In this document: positions 33,165-40,266 of the stretch, one piece after another
How the letters are laid out: each line of letters opens with the position of its first letter
Numbering within the stretch: the first letter of the stretch is position 1
Assembly (NCBI RefSeq): GCF_023073415.1
Contig: NZ_JADPJL010000012.1
Span: 62,001-126,000 of the forward strand
Length of the DNA: 64,000 nt
Direction: 5' to 3'
Source: Bradyrhizobium sp. 190
GTDB taxonomy: Bacteria > Pseudomonadota > Alphaproteobacteria > Rhizobiales > Xanthobacteraceae
Notes under the pieces: generated by a model
The model's input: only the letters and a program-made list of their open reading frames with translations
Databases searched by the model: none
Told to the model about the DNA's origin: nothing
Translations under genes and position numbers: made by a program

Positions 33165-34907
33165 TCATCCATTGATCATCTCTGGCTTAGCTTCTCGCGC
33201 CCCTCCGAGCAGTTTGATGTTGAGCTTACCGCTCGCGAACAACATGTCATCGAGTGCTTCGCCGAGGTCGGCCGAGCTGATTGTCGCGCCGCCATCGCGG
33301 CCGATACCGGCTTGTGCGGTGCGCCGCATCAACTCCTTGATGAAGGCGGCGCTGACGCCTTTGGTCCGCCGGACGGCCTCGTCGATCAGGGGTTCGTCGA
33401 GCCGCAAACCCTTGCCGTAGAGCTGAACCAGCTTCCGTCGGCCGGCATCATCCGGCAGCGGAATCTCGATCGCCTGATCGACCCGGCCAGGTCGGTTGGC
33501 CAGTGCGCCTTCGAGCTGTTCGGGCCGGTTGGTGGTGAGGACAAACAGAATGTCCGCATCCTCTTTCAATCCGTCCATCTCGTTGAGAAGCTTGTTGAGC
33601 ATGGACTCTTCGCAAGGCCCCATCATCTCGCGATCGGTTGCGATGAGATCGACGTCCTCGATGATCACCATGGCCGGCTGCAGCAGGCGAGCAAGGTTTG
33701 TGTAGGCTCCGAGCAACTCAACCTGCTCGGCCGCGATGATCAACGTCGTATGGCCGGGCAGGTTGCTGGCCAGGTAGCGAATGGTATGGGTCTTTCCGGT
33801 GCCGGGCGGCCCGTACAGCAGGATTCCCTTGCGGGTCGATTGACCGAGCTGGCGCAGCTGTGCGCGATGCTGCACAAAGTCCAGGATGTTGCGGTCGAGC
33901 AGCTTCAGTGTTGCGTCGGGTAGAATCACGTTCGCGCGTTCAATGGGCGGCAGCTTGTGGACCATAAGGCCTCGCGACCTTCCACGATAATTCGCGCCGC
34001 CGTCGAACGACAGGATCTTGCCCCGGTAGCTATTCGCGGCGTTGACTGCGTCCTCGATAGCGATGAAGCAGCGCCTCACGAACTCCGCGCCCGCCGCTCC
34101 GGAAGGCGCCGCGATTTCAATGCGAACACCCGTTTCTTCGCCATGTTCGCGATGAGCAGAGAGCAAGACCGCATATCGCAGGTCTTCGGCGCCACACAGC
34201 CATAATCCATTGTCGAGGCATTTGACCGGCTCGGCTTCGCCAATCTCCACATCATGGTATTGCGCTGGCGCGATGGCATGAGCGGCCTGTCCAGCACTCG
34301 TCAGCGAGGCGAAGGTGAGGGTCTCGTAGCGGTGGCGCTCCTGAATGCCGAAGAACCTGATGCGCTGGATGGAGAACAACTTGTCCACCGCAGCCTGAAC
34401 GTCGGCACGCATGTGCCCGGGAAACTGCCGCGACGTTGCGACCAACCGATCCCGAGGGATACCGGCGAAATGCCATTCAATCGCGGTACAGGCAAAGTCA
34501 AACCGCTTTGTTTCCGTGATGGCGCCGAGATTCTCCGCGGCCGCAAGAAGGCAGTTGTCGCAGACCAACGCCGCCTTGCCGACCAAACGGAGCGGGTTTT
34601 CGGAAAAACTGCCGCACAACTTGCAGCGATCATTGCTGATGTCATCACCGGCTTGGGCCGTCATCGCCAGTTGATGGCCCGACGCCCGGATTCGCTCCTG
34701 TGCAGCCTGCAAGAGCGCCTCAGCGACAGCGCGCGGATACGTGCCGCAAACCGCTTTGCCCCTCTTTTCGATTGTGATCATCACTTCAAAGGCGTCGGTT
34801 GACGATAGACTGAATACTGAACGGAGCAGGCCGATCACAAAATCCTGCGGGGTATTCTTGTCATCATGAAGAACGAGTTGAACGTGACCAGGCTGAACGC
34901 GGTCCAT
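33165..34907 (-). CDS. Fusion protein: ClpS adaptor domain, ClpX-type zinc finger, AAA+ ATPase
   Basis: 580 residues from ATG 34907 (GGAG seven bases upstream). Residues 7-84 align by eye with ClpS: HVQLVLHDDKNTPQDFVIGL then EVMITIEKRGKAVCGTYPRA. Residues 93-130 are a ClpX-like zinc finger with Cys95, Cys98, Cys116 and Cys119 (CKLC, VCDNC). Residues 130-310 are an unassigned middle region. From about 320 to 545 is an AAA+ module of Cdc48/FtsH/BCS1 type, not ClpX type: Walker A GPPGTGKT (366-373), Walker B VIIEDVD (414-420, ED instead of DE) and arginine-finger region NRPGRVDQ (471-478). No protease domain is visible. It is predicted to be a cytoplasmic unfoldase with a built-in substrate-recognition domain. 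In the ClpS part the two Asp of the amino-terminus pocket remain, but the usual Asn before them is His and the usual pocket His is Glu, so specificity may differ. Confidence 0.85.
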   Translation of the reverse strand: MDRVQPGHVQLVLHDDKNTPQDFVIGLLRSVFSLSSTDAFEVMITIEKRGKAVCGTYPRAVAEALLQAAQERIRASGHQLAMTAQAGDDISNDRCKLCGSFSENPLRLVGKAALVCDNCLLAAAENLGAITETKRFDFACTAIEWHFAGIPRDRLVATSRQFPGHMRADVQAAVDKLFSIQRIRFFGIQERHRYETLTFASLTSAGQAAHAIAPAQYHDVEIGEAEPVKCLDNGLWLCGAEDLRYAVLLSAHREHGEETGVRIEIAAPSGAAGAEFVRRCFIAIEDAVNAANSYRGKILSFDGGANYRGRSRGLMVHKLPPIERANVILPDATLKLLDRNILDFVQHRAQLRQLGQSTRKGILLYGPPGTGKTHTIRYLASNLPGHTTLIIAAEQVELLGAYTNLARLLQPAMVIIEDVDLIATDREMMGPCEESMLNKLLNEMDGLKEDADILFVLTTNRPEQLEGALANRPGRVDQAIEIPLPDDAGRRKLVQLYGKGLRLDEPLIDEAVRRTKGVSAAFIKELMRRTAQAGIGRDGGATISSADLGEALDDMLFASGKLNIKLLGGAREAKPEMING

Positions 34908-35201
34908 TGAAAACTCCAGAAAGGGAACTGAAACAGCCTGCCTGATGTACTAGAACAAAGCAAGAACAATTTTAAGTAACCCGCGGAGGTTGTCAGGAGT
35001 AAATAAGGAGGGGACCGACCGAGCCTGATGTCGCACTGGTGCAGCAGGATTTTGGACGTGATTCCCTGTCGGGCAAATCATCTTCGTCAGACCGCGGGTG
35101 CAGCGCACACCCGTCTTCCCGGCGCCCTCTATCTTTGAGGAGGCGAACGGGGAGGCAAACCTCGTGCAAAAACATGTGGCGAAAACGCGAAACTATTTCC
35201 T

Positions 35202-35277
35202 GTCATTGCGAGCGCAGGCAAGCAATCCATGGCTCCGCGCGCGGCTAGATGGATTGCTTCGCGGCGCTCGCAATGAC
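35202..35277. repeat. Palindromic intergenic repeat, second copy
   Basis: The left half GTCATTGCGAGCGCAGGCAA and the right half ending CGGCGCTCGCAATGAC pair imperfectly around a GC-rich loop. It is the same element family as 21041-21116, with a few substitutions in the arms. Confidence 0.8.
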
Positions 35278-35313
35278 GTGGCGAGAGCCGTGCCACGAGG
35301 CTGCAGCTTTTTC

Positions 35314-35392
35314 GTAGGATGGGTGGAGCGAAGCGATACCCATCGCCACACGCCCGGCGCTGATGGGTATCGCTTCGCTCCACCCATCCTAC
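35314..35392. repeat. Palindromic repeat of a second family, 30-base perfect arms
   Basis: Bases 35314-35343 (GTAGGATGGGTGGAGCGAAG and ten more) are the exact reverse complement of 35363-35392, with a 19-base loop. A half copy of the same family lies at 39198-39228. Perfect 30-base arms suggest recent insertion or gene conversion. Confidence 0.87.
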
Positions 35393-35533
35393 GGCACCGC
35401 AGATATTATCTCGCCCACCCAGCCTTTCAATTTCGCGATACAAGCCATGCTCACATTCAAATTCCTTAAGCCGCGGCGGCGACCTATGGTTTGGGCCCAA
35501 TCAAACTAGGAATCGCAGAGGAAATTGAGCCCG

Positions 35534-36100
35534 ATGGCAGAAGCAGCAAAATCACGCGGCGAGGCCCCTGCGGCGCTACCGACGTGGCCGGACGAGATCT
35601 ATCGCGTGCTGAAGGACGCCGGCATTCGCCAGGTCGCGATGGTACCGGACGCCGGCCACAGCCGTCTGATCCGTTCCTTCGAGGCCGATCCCGAAACCCG
35701 CGTCGTGACGCTGACGACGGAAGAGGAAGGCGTGGCGATGCTGGCGGGCGCATGGCTCGGCGGCGAGCGCGGCGTTCTGCTGCTGCAGTCGAGCGGCGTC
35801 GGCAACTGTATCAACATGCTGTCGCTGCCCGTCATCTGCCATATGCCGCTGTTGATGATCGTCACCATGCGAGGCGATTGGGGCGAGTTTAACCCGTGGC
35901 AGATCCCGATGGGGCAGGGGACGCGACCCTCGCTGGAGGCCATGGGCGTGATCGTGAACAAGGTGGACGAGCCCGATCTCGTCGCCTCCGCCGTGCAGGG
36001 CGCGGCGCACCTCGCCTTCAATACCTGGAAGCCGGTTGCGGTCCTGCTCGGCCAGCATGTGCTCGGCGCCAAGAATTTCAAGGAGCTTGCCCGCAAATGA
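35534..36100 (+). CDS. TPP enzyme N-terminal (alpha) subunit, sulfopyruvate/phosphonopyruvate decarboxylase type
   Basis: 188 residues from ATG 35534; a TTG at 35525 would add three. The pyrimidine-binding domain of thiamine diphosphate enzymes is evident: VAMVPDAGHSRLIRSFEADP, the activating Glu in TLTTEEEGVAMLAGAWLGGE and LLLQSSGVGNCINMLSLP. In this family (ComD-like) the two domains of the decarboxylase are separate polypeptides. The next gene supplies the other domain and overlaps by ATGA. Likely reaction: non-oxidative decarboxylation of a 2-oxo acid with a sulfonate or phosphonate group. Exact substrate inferred only. Confidence 0.83.
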   Translation: MAEAAKSRGEAPAALPTWPDEIYRVLKDAGIRQVAMVPDAGHSRLIRSFEADPETRVVTLTTEEEGVAMLAGAWLGGERGVLLLQSSGVGNCINMLSLPVICHMPLLMIVTMRGDWGEFNPWQIPMGQGTRPSLEAMGVIVNKVDEPDLVASAVQGAAHLAFNTWKPVAVLLGQHVLGAKNFKELARK

Positions 36101-36699
36101 CCACCAATCCGAACGCGCTTCTGCATCGCCGCGACGTCGTCAACGAATTGCTGCGTGACCGCGCCGATCTCCTCGTCATCGCCGGCCTCGGTGCGCCGAA
36201 CTGGGACGTCTCGGCCGCCGGCGATCATCCCAACAATTTTCCGCTCTGGGGCGCGATGGGCGGCGCCTCCATGATCGGGCTTGGGCTGGCGCTGGCGCAG
36301 CCCAAGCGAAAAGTGCTCGTGATTACCGGCGATGGCGAAATGCTGATGAACATCGGCTCGCTCGCGTCAATCGCGGTGGAAGCGCCGAAGAATCTGACGA
36401 TCGCCGTCCTCGATAACGAGCGCTTCGGCGAGACCGGCATGCAGAAAACCCCGACCGCTTTCGGCGTCGACCTCGCCGCCATCGCCACCGCCTGCGGCAT
36501 CCGCACCTCGCGCATCGTCCGCACACAGGCCGAAGTCACCGAGCTGCGCGACCTCGCGCATGAGGGAAGGGGAACGGCCTTCGCGCAGATCAAGATCAAT
36601 CCCGAGGCGCTGGCGTTCGTGATGCCGCCGGCGGACGGCGTCATCCTGACGACGCGCTTCCGGCAATCGGTGCTGGGAGATGAGGCGCTGTTTAATTGA
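36097..36699 (+). CDS. TPP enzyme C-terminal (beta) subunit, sulfopyruvate/phosphonopyruvate decarboxylase type
   Basis: 200 residues from ATG 36097, which overlaps the upstream stop. It holds the diphosphate-binding motif GDGEMLMN and, 24 residues on, VLDNERFGETGMQKTP, the GDG-N signature. WGAMGGASMIGLGLALAQPK precedes it, as in ComE-like subunits. It assembles with the alpha subunit into one active site across the interface. A LysR gene faces it and a rhodanese gene lies beyond, suggesting organosulfur metabolism. Confidence 0.86.
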   Translation: MTTNPNALLHRRDVVNELLRDRADLLVIAGLGAPNWDVSAAGDHPNNFPLWGAMGGASMIGLGLALAQPKRKVLVITGDGEMLMNIGSLASIAVEAPKNLTIAVLDNERFGETGMQKTPTAFGVDLAAIATACGIRTSRIVRTQAEVTELRDLAHEGRGTAFAQIKINPEALAFVMPPADGVILTTRFRQSVLGDEALFN

Positions 36700-36721
36700 G
36701 GCTGGGTGCTACGACCGAACT

Positions 36722-36837
36722 CGTCATGCCCGACCTTGTGCCGGGCATCCACGTGCCATCTGCCATTGTGCGAGAAGACGTGGATGGCCGGGACATCTGC
36801 GCGAAGACGCGCTTCGCGCTTTGGCCCGGCCATGACG
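36722..36837. repeat. Palindromic repeat, CGTCATG-type family
   Basis: A 116-base element bounded by CGTCATGCCC at the left and GGCCATGACG at the right, with internal complementary blocks (CCGGGCATCCACGT against ACGTGGATGGCCGG). A relative is at 48957-49046. It sits between the convergent TPP-enzyme and LysR genes. Confidence 0.75.
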
Positions 36838-36855
36838 GCGAGAGAGTGTGCTCCC

Positions 36856-37779
36856 CTACGTCGTCATGTTGATCTTCCAGAGCCCTTCCTTCGAAAGCTG
36901 CTGAATCTCGGTCACGATCAGCGTCGCAATCGTCGTCGTTGCGATCGACGGCGGATGGGCGATCGGCGAGGCCAGGATCAGTTCGCGCGACACCGACGGA
37001 CTGACGGCGGCCATCTCCAGGCGTTTCGCCGCCACCTCGGTGCGGATCGCGGACGGCGGCAGCAGCGTATAGCCGAGCCCTTCCTCCATCAGGCTGATCT
37101 GGGCGCGGTAGGAATCGACCTCGATCATCGCGTCGAGCTTCAACTTCTCGCGCGCCAGCGCCTTCTCAAGCAGCGCCCGCAAGCCATGCGAAACGCTCGG
37201 CAGGATCAGCTTCTGCTTCACCAGCCATTTCAGGTCGACCTGCTTCCGCTTGCCGAGGCCCGACCCCGGCGGCCCGACGGCGACGATATCCTCACGGCCG
37301 ATCGACTGGACCTGAAGATGCAGGTCGACCGCGGGGCCGTAGATGATCGCGAGATCCATTTCGCCGCGGTGCAGCCACTCGACCAGATGCCCGCCATAGC
37401 TCTCCACGATGCGCAGCGAGACGTCGGGAAATTCGCTGATGACGCGGCGGGCGAACCGTCCGGACAGCACCGCGCTCACCGTCGGCACCAGCCCGAGGAT
37501 GACGCGGCCCGACGGATTGCCGTTCGCCGACTTGAGATCATCGCTGACCTGTTCGATCTGGCGGATCAGCCCGGTGGTGCGGTCGAGCAGCATCCGGCCG
37601 GCGCTGGTCAGGAGCATGCCGCGGCCGTTGCGGACGAACAGCTCGACGCGAAGTTCGTGCTCGAGCAGCTTGATGTGCCGGCTGAGCGCGGGCTGGGCGG
37701 CGCGCAGCCGGTCGGCCGCCTTGCTGAGGCTGCCGAGTTCCGCGACGGCGCGGAAGGTGCGCAATTGTTTGAGGTCCAT
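36856..37779 (-). CDS. LysR-family transcriptional regulator
   Basis: 307 residues. N-terminal winged helix: MDLKQLRTFRAVAELGSLSK, then AADRLRAAQPALSRHIKLLE, the classic LysR recognition segment. The effector domain has GLVPTVSAVLSGRFARRVIS and IVESYGGHLVEWLHRGEMDL, as in CynR/CbbR-like members. It is divergent from the triple-rhodanese gene (168 bases apart) and convergent with the TPP enzyme. It probably responds to a small acid or sulfur compound and controls the rhodanese gene. Confidence 0.93.
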   Translation of the reverse strand: MDLKQLRTFRAVAELGSLSKAADRLRAAQPALSRHIKLLEHELRVELFVRNGRGMLLTSAGRMLLDRTTGLIRQIEQVSDDLKSANGNPSGRVILGLVPTVSAVLSGRFARRVISEFPDVSLRIVESYGGHLVEWLHRGEMDLAIIYGPAVDLHLQVQSIGREDIVAVGPPGSGLGKRKQVDLKWLVKQKLILPSVSHGLRALLEKALAREKLKLDAMIEVDSYRAQISLMEEGLGYTLLPPSAIRTEVAAKRLEMAAVSPSVSRELILASPIAHPPSIATTTIATLIVTEIQQLSKEGLWKINMTT

Positions 37780-37947
37780 CGGATGCCTAGGTGCTCATTC
37801 AGCGGGCATCATACGCGGTTTCGGGCAAGTCCGTGCAATTAGAACAATGCTCCCATGACATGAGAGTTAATGGGTTGCCGGGCGTGACGGGCCGCGCGCG
37901 ATACTGCTATTGACGGAAGTACGGTCCACACCTGGAATTTCCGATTC

Positions 37948-39180
37948 ATGACCTTCCCGTCCGTCACCCCATCCGAAATACGCACCGCGCTGCTGCTGCG
38001 CGAGGAAATCGCGCTGCTCGATGTCAGGCACGAGGCCGTCTTCGCCACCGGCCATCCCCTGTTTGCCGCCAACATGGCGGCTGACAGGATCACGCTGGAG
38101 GCCGAAGCGCGGATGCCGCGTAAGGACCTTCCGATAGTCCTTTACGATGACGGCGAAGGCCTCGTTGCCATGGCGGCGGACCGCCTGAAAGCCTTGGGCT
38201 ACACCGATGTCCGTTTACTCGAAGGCGGGCTGCAGGGCTGGAAACAGGCCGGCTACGAACTGTTCCAGGACGTCAATTCCTATGCCAAGGCGTTCGGCGA
38301 ACTGGTGGAGGCACGCCGACACACGCCTTCGCTGGCTGCCGAGGAAGTCGGCGCCTTGATTGCGAATAACGCCAACATTCAAATCCTCGATGTTCGCCGG
38401 TTCGACGAATACGCGACCATGAATATCCCGGGCTCGATCAGCGTGCCGGGCGCGGAGCTGGTGCTGCGCGCGGGCCGCGCTGCGCCGGATTCCGAAACCA
38501 CCATTATCGTCAATTGCGCCGGCCGCACCCGCTCGATCATCGGTACCCAGTCGCTGATCAATGCCGGCGTCACCAACAAGGTGCGGGCGCTGCGCAACGG
38601 AACGATCGGCTGGACATTGGCTAAACAGGATCTCGAACACGGCTCCAACAGGCGCGGCGAGATCGGCACCATCGCGGGCGGTGAAGCCAGCGCGCGTGAT
38701 GTCGCCTATCGCGCGGGCGTCCGGCACATCGGCCTCTCGGAAGTCGCGGCACTGCAGGCGCAGGCCGATCGCACGCTGTATCGCTTCGATGTGCGCTCGG
38801 AAGAGGAATACACCGCCGGCCATCTCGCAGGCTTTCGCCATTACCCCGGCGGGCAACTGGTGCAGGAGATCGACATGGCGGCCCCGGTGCGCGGCGCGCG
38901 CATCGTGCTGACGGACAATTTGCGTGTCCGCGCCGACATGACCGCGTCCTGGCTCGCGCAGATGGGATGGGAAACCTATGTGCTCGAAGGCGGCTATGAC
39001 CGCGCGCTGGAGATCGGGCCGCCGCTTGCGATCCCAAAGCCCGACCCGTCACACCGCTACCGCCGTCCCTATGAGGGCACCGATATCAAGGAAAGCGCGA
39101 TGCAGGCCTATCTCGACTGGGAATACGGTCTCGTCGAGCAGCTCCGCCGCGACGCCACGCATGGATTTTTCGTGATCTGA
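37948..39180 (+). CDS. Multi-rhodanese protein (three domains, one with active Cys)
   Basis: 410 residues with three rhodanese-like domains. Domain 1 (residues about 5-110) reads LLDVRHEAVFATGHP but has Asp in the active loop (VLYDDGEG). Domain 2 (about 125-235) reads ILDVRRFDEYATMNIPGSIS with catalytic Cys about residue 190 in IIVNCAGRTRS. Domain 3 (about 265-350) reads RFDVRSEEEYTAGHLAGFRH with no Cys (VLTDNLRVRA). The C-terminal 50 residues are unassigned. Active rhodaneses transfer sulfane sulfur through a Cys persulfide; the outer domains may be structural or bind substrate. No signal peptide. Divergent from LysR. Confidence 0.88.
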   Translation: MTFPSVTPSEIRTALLLREEIALLDVRHEAVFATGHPLFAANMAADRITLEAEARMPRKDLPIVLYDDGEGLVAMAADRLKALGYTDVRLLEGGLQGWKQAGYELFQDVNSYAKAFGELVEARRHTPSLAAEEVGALIANNANIQILDVRRFDEYATMNIPGSISVPGAELVLRAGRAAPDSETTIIVNCAGRTRSIIGTQSLINAGVTNKVRALRNGTIGWTLAKQDLEHGSNRRGEIGTIAGGEASARDVAYRAGVRHIGLSEVAALQAQADRTLYRFDVRSEEEYTAGHLAGFRHYPGGQLVQEIDMAAPVRGARIVLTDNLRVRADMTASWLAQMGWETYVLEGGYDRALEIGPPLAIPKPDPSHRYRRPYEGTDIKESAMQAYLDWEYGLVEQLRRDATHGFFVI

Positions 39181-39197
39181 CGGGCCGGCGACGATGC

Positions 39198-39228
39198 GTA
39201 GGATGGGTGGAGCGCAGCGATACCCATC
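39198..39228. repeat. Half copy of the GTAGGATGGG palindrome family
   Basis: GTAGGATGGGTGGAGCGCAG and the following bases match the left arm of the element at 35314-35343 with one difference. The right arm is missing. It lies between convergent genes and reaches the stop codon of the glycosylase gene. Confidence 0.75.
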
Positions 39229-39946
39229 ACTCGTCCGTGCCCATCATGCTCTCAAGCTTCTCCGCCGCATAATTCTCTCCGATCGACAGCGCGCAAATCC
39301 GCGAGAGCTGCACGTAGGAAAGTCCCGTCTCCTCAGCCCATTCGTTGAACTGCGCCTGCACCTTGGCGAGATCGCGCTTCGAAGTCACGGTCTCCGCAAT
39401 GTCGAGCCCGGCATCGCGCAGGCACAGCACCACGTCCCTTGACGTGACAAATCCGTCCCAGCCGAGGAAGCGCAGCATCATCTGCCCGGTATTGCCGCCG
39501 AGCCGGCTGCCGCGCTTGGCCAGCAATTCGAGCAGCCCGACCTCATTGGGTGAGGGCCAGTTCGCGAGGAACTTGCCGAAACTGCCGTGCTCCCTGGCGA
39601 TGTCCCGGACGAAGCTCGCATTGGCGCGCACCGACATGATCTTGGCGCCGTTGCGCACGATGCGCGTGTCCTTCATCAGATCGTCCCAGAACTCGTCCGG
39701 CTTCAGCGACAGCGGGCCCGGCCTGAAGCCGAGAAACGCCTTCTCGAAACCAGGCCATTTGCTCTCGATCACGCTCCAGGCAAACCCCGCCGAGAACACC
39801 CGCTTGGTCATTTCCGCGAGAATCCGGTCGTCGCCGAGCCTGGCGAGCGCCTTCGGGTCCGGCTTTGCCGGCAGCAGCTTGGCGAGCGCCTTGGGGCCGC
39901 CCTTGCGCTTCTCGGCCCGGGCACGAATGGTCCTGAACGCGGTCAC
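39227..39946 (-). CDS. tag: DNA-3-methyladenine glycosylase I family protein
   Basis: 239 residues from GTG 39946 (then TAFRTIRARAEKRKGGPKAL); the longer frame upstream lacks protein-like character. The family's helix-hairpin region is visible: RILAEMTKRVFSAGFAWSVI, ESKWPGFEKAFLGF, then DTRIVRNGAKIMSVRANASF. These cytoplasmic enzymes excise 3-methyladenine from alkylated DNA. It represents the rhizobial variant with a longer C-terminus. The GTG start is preceded by a G-rich stretch, not a strong ribosome site, so the start is moderately sure. Confidence 0.8.
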   Translation of the reverse strand: MTAFRTIRARAEKRKGGPKALAKLLPAKPDPKALARLGDDRILAEMTKRVFSAGFAWSVIESKWPGFEKAFLGFRPGPLSLKPDEFWDDLMKDTRIVRNGAKIMSVRANASFVRDIAREHGSFGKFLANWPSPNEVGLLELLAKRGSRLGGNTGQMMLRFLGWDGFVTSRDVVLCLRDAGLDIAETVTSKRDLAKVQAQFNEWAEETGLSYVQLSRICALSIGENYAAEKLESMMGTDE

Positions 39947-40266
39947 AGTGTACGGCCCCCTTGAACGCGGGCTGATGTGAAAAACATGCGCGAAACGCCT
40001 CAAAACCGCAGTGTAGCCGATCGTTCCGGGATTCCCAGCGTCGCGGTGCATGCGGCGTGAAAGGTTAACCGTCGCAGAAGTGATCGGCTGATCTGCAAAG
40101 AATGGATGGCGTATTGGCTGGTTTTCGCCTAAAGCATCCGCAACCTCAGTGAAATCGGTCAGGCCGTACGGCTGCGCTTCGTGAAACGCGCAGCTTCGAG
40201 CCATTTCGGTTCGGGGCGGTATTCAACATTTCCGGCTGATAGAGCCAACCTAAGGTCTGACATCTC
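39947..40266. other. Intergenic region between divergent glycosylase and helicase genes
   Basis: 320 bases. An upstream extension of the glycosylase frame covers most of it but reads as His/Arg/Pro-rich non-family sequence. The region should contain both promoters and a leader of the DEAD-box helicase gene, where cold-responsive leaders are known in other bacteria; no specific structure was resolved here. Confidence 0.35.

Larger units (their letters stand above)
34908..35533. other. Intergenic region with two palindromic repeats
   Basis: This 626-base region has no supported gene. It holds the promoter zone of the fusion ATPase near 34915-34980, which is AT-richer than its surroundings, and the two long palindromes listed separately. 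All open frames through the palindromes are by-products of their symmetry. Confidence 0.5.

Noticed and set aside
35098-35500. Open frames on both strands through the two palindromes
   Set aside because: They repeat the same words (ERSDTH, YRFAPPILR) on both strands because the DNA is palindromic, so they are not genes.
39947-40204. Upstream extension of the 3-methyladenine glycosylase
   Set aside because: The added 86 residues are His/Arg/Pro-rich and unlike the family; a GTG start at 39946 fits the domain start.
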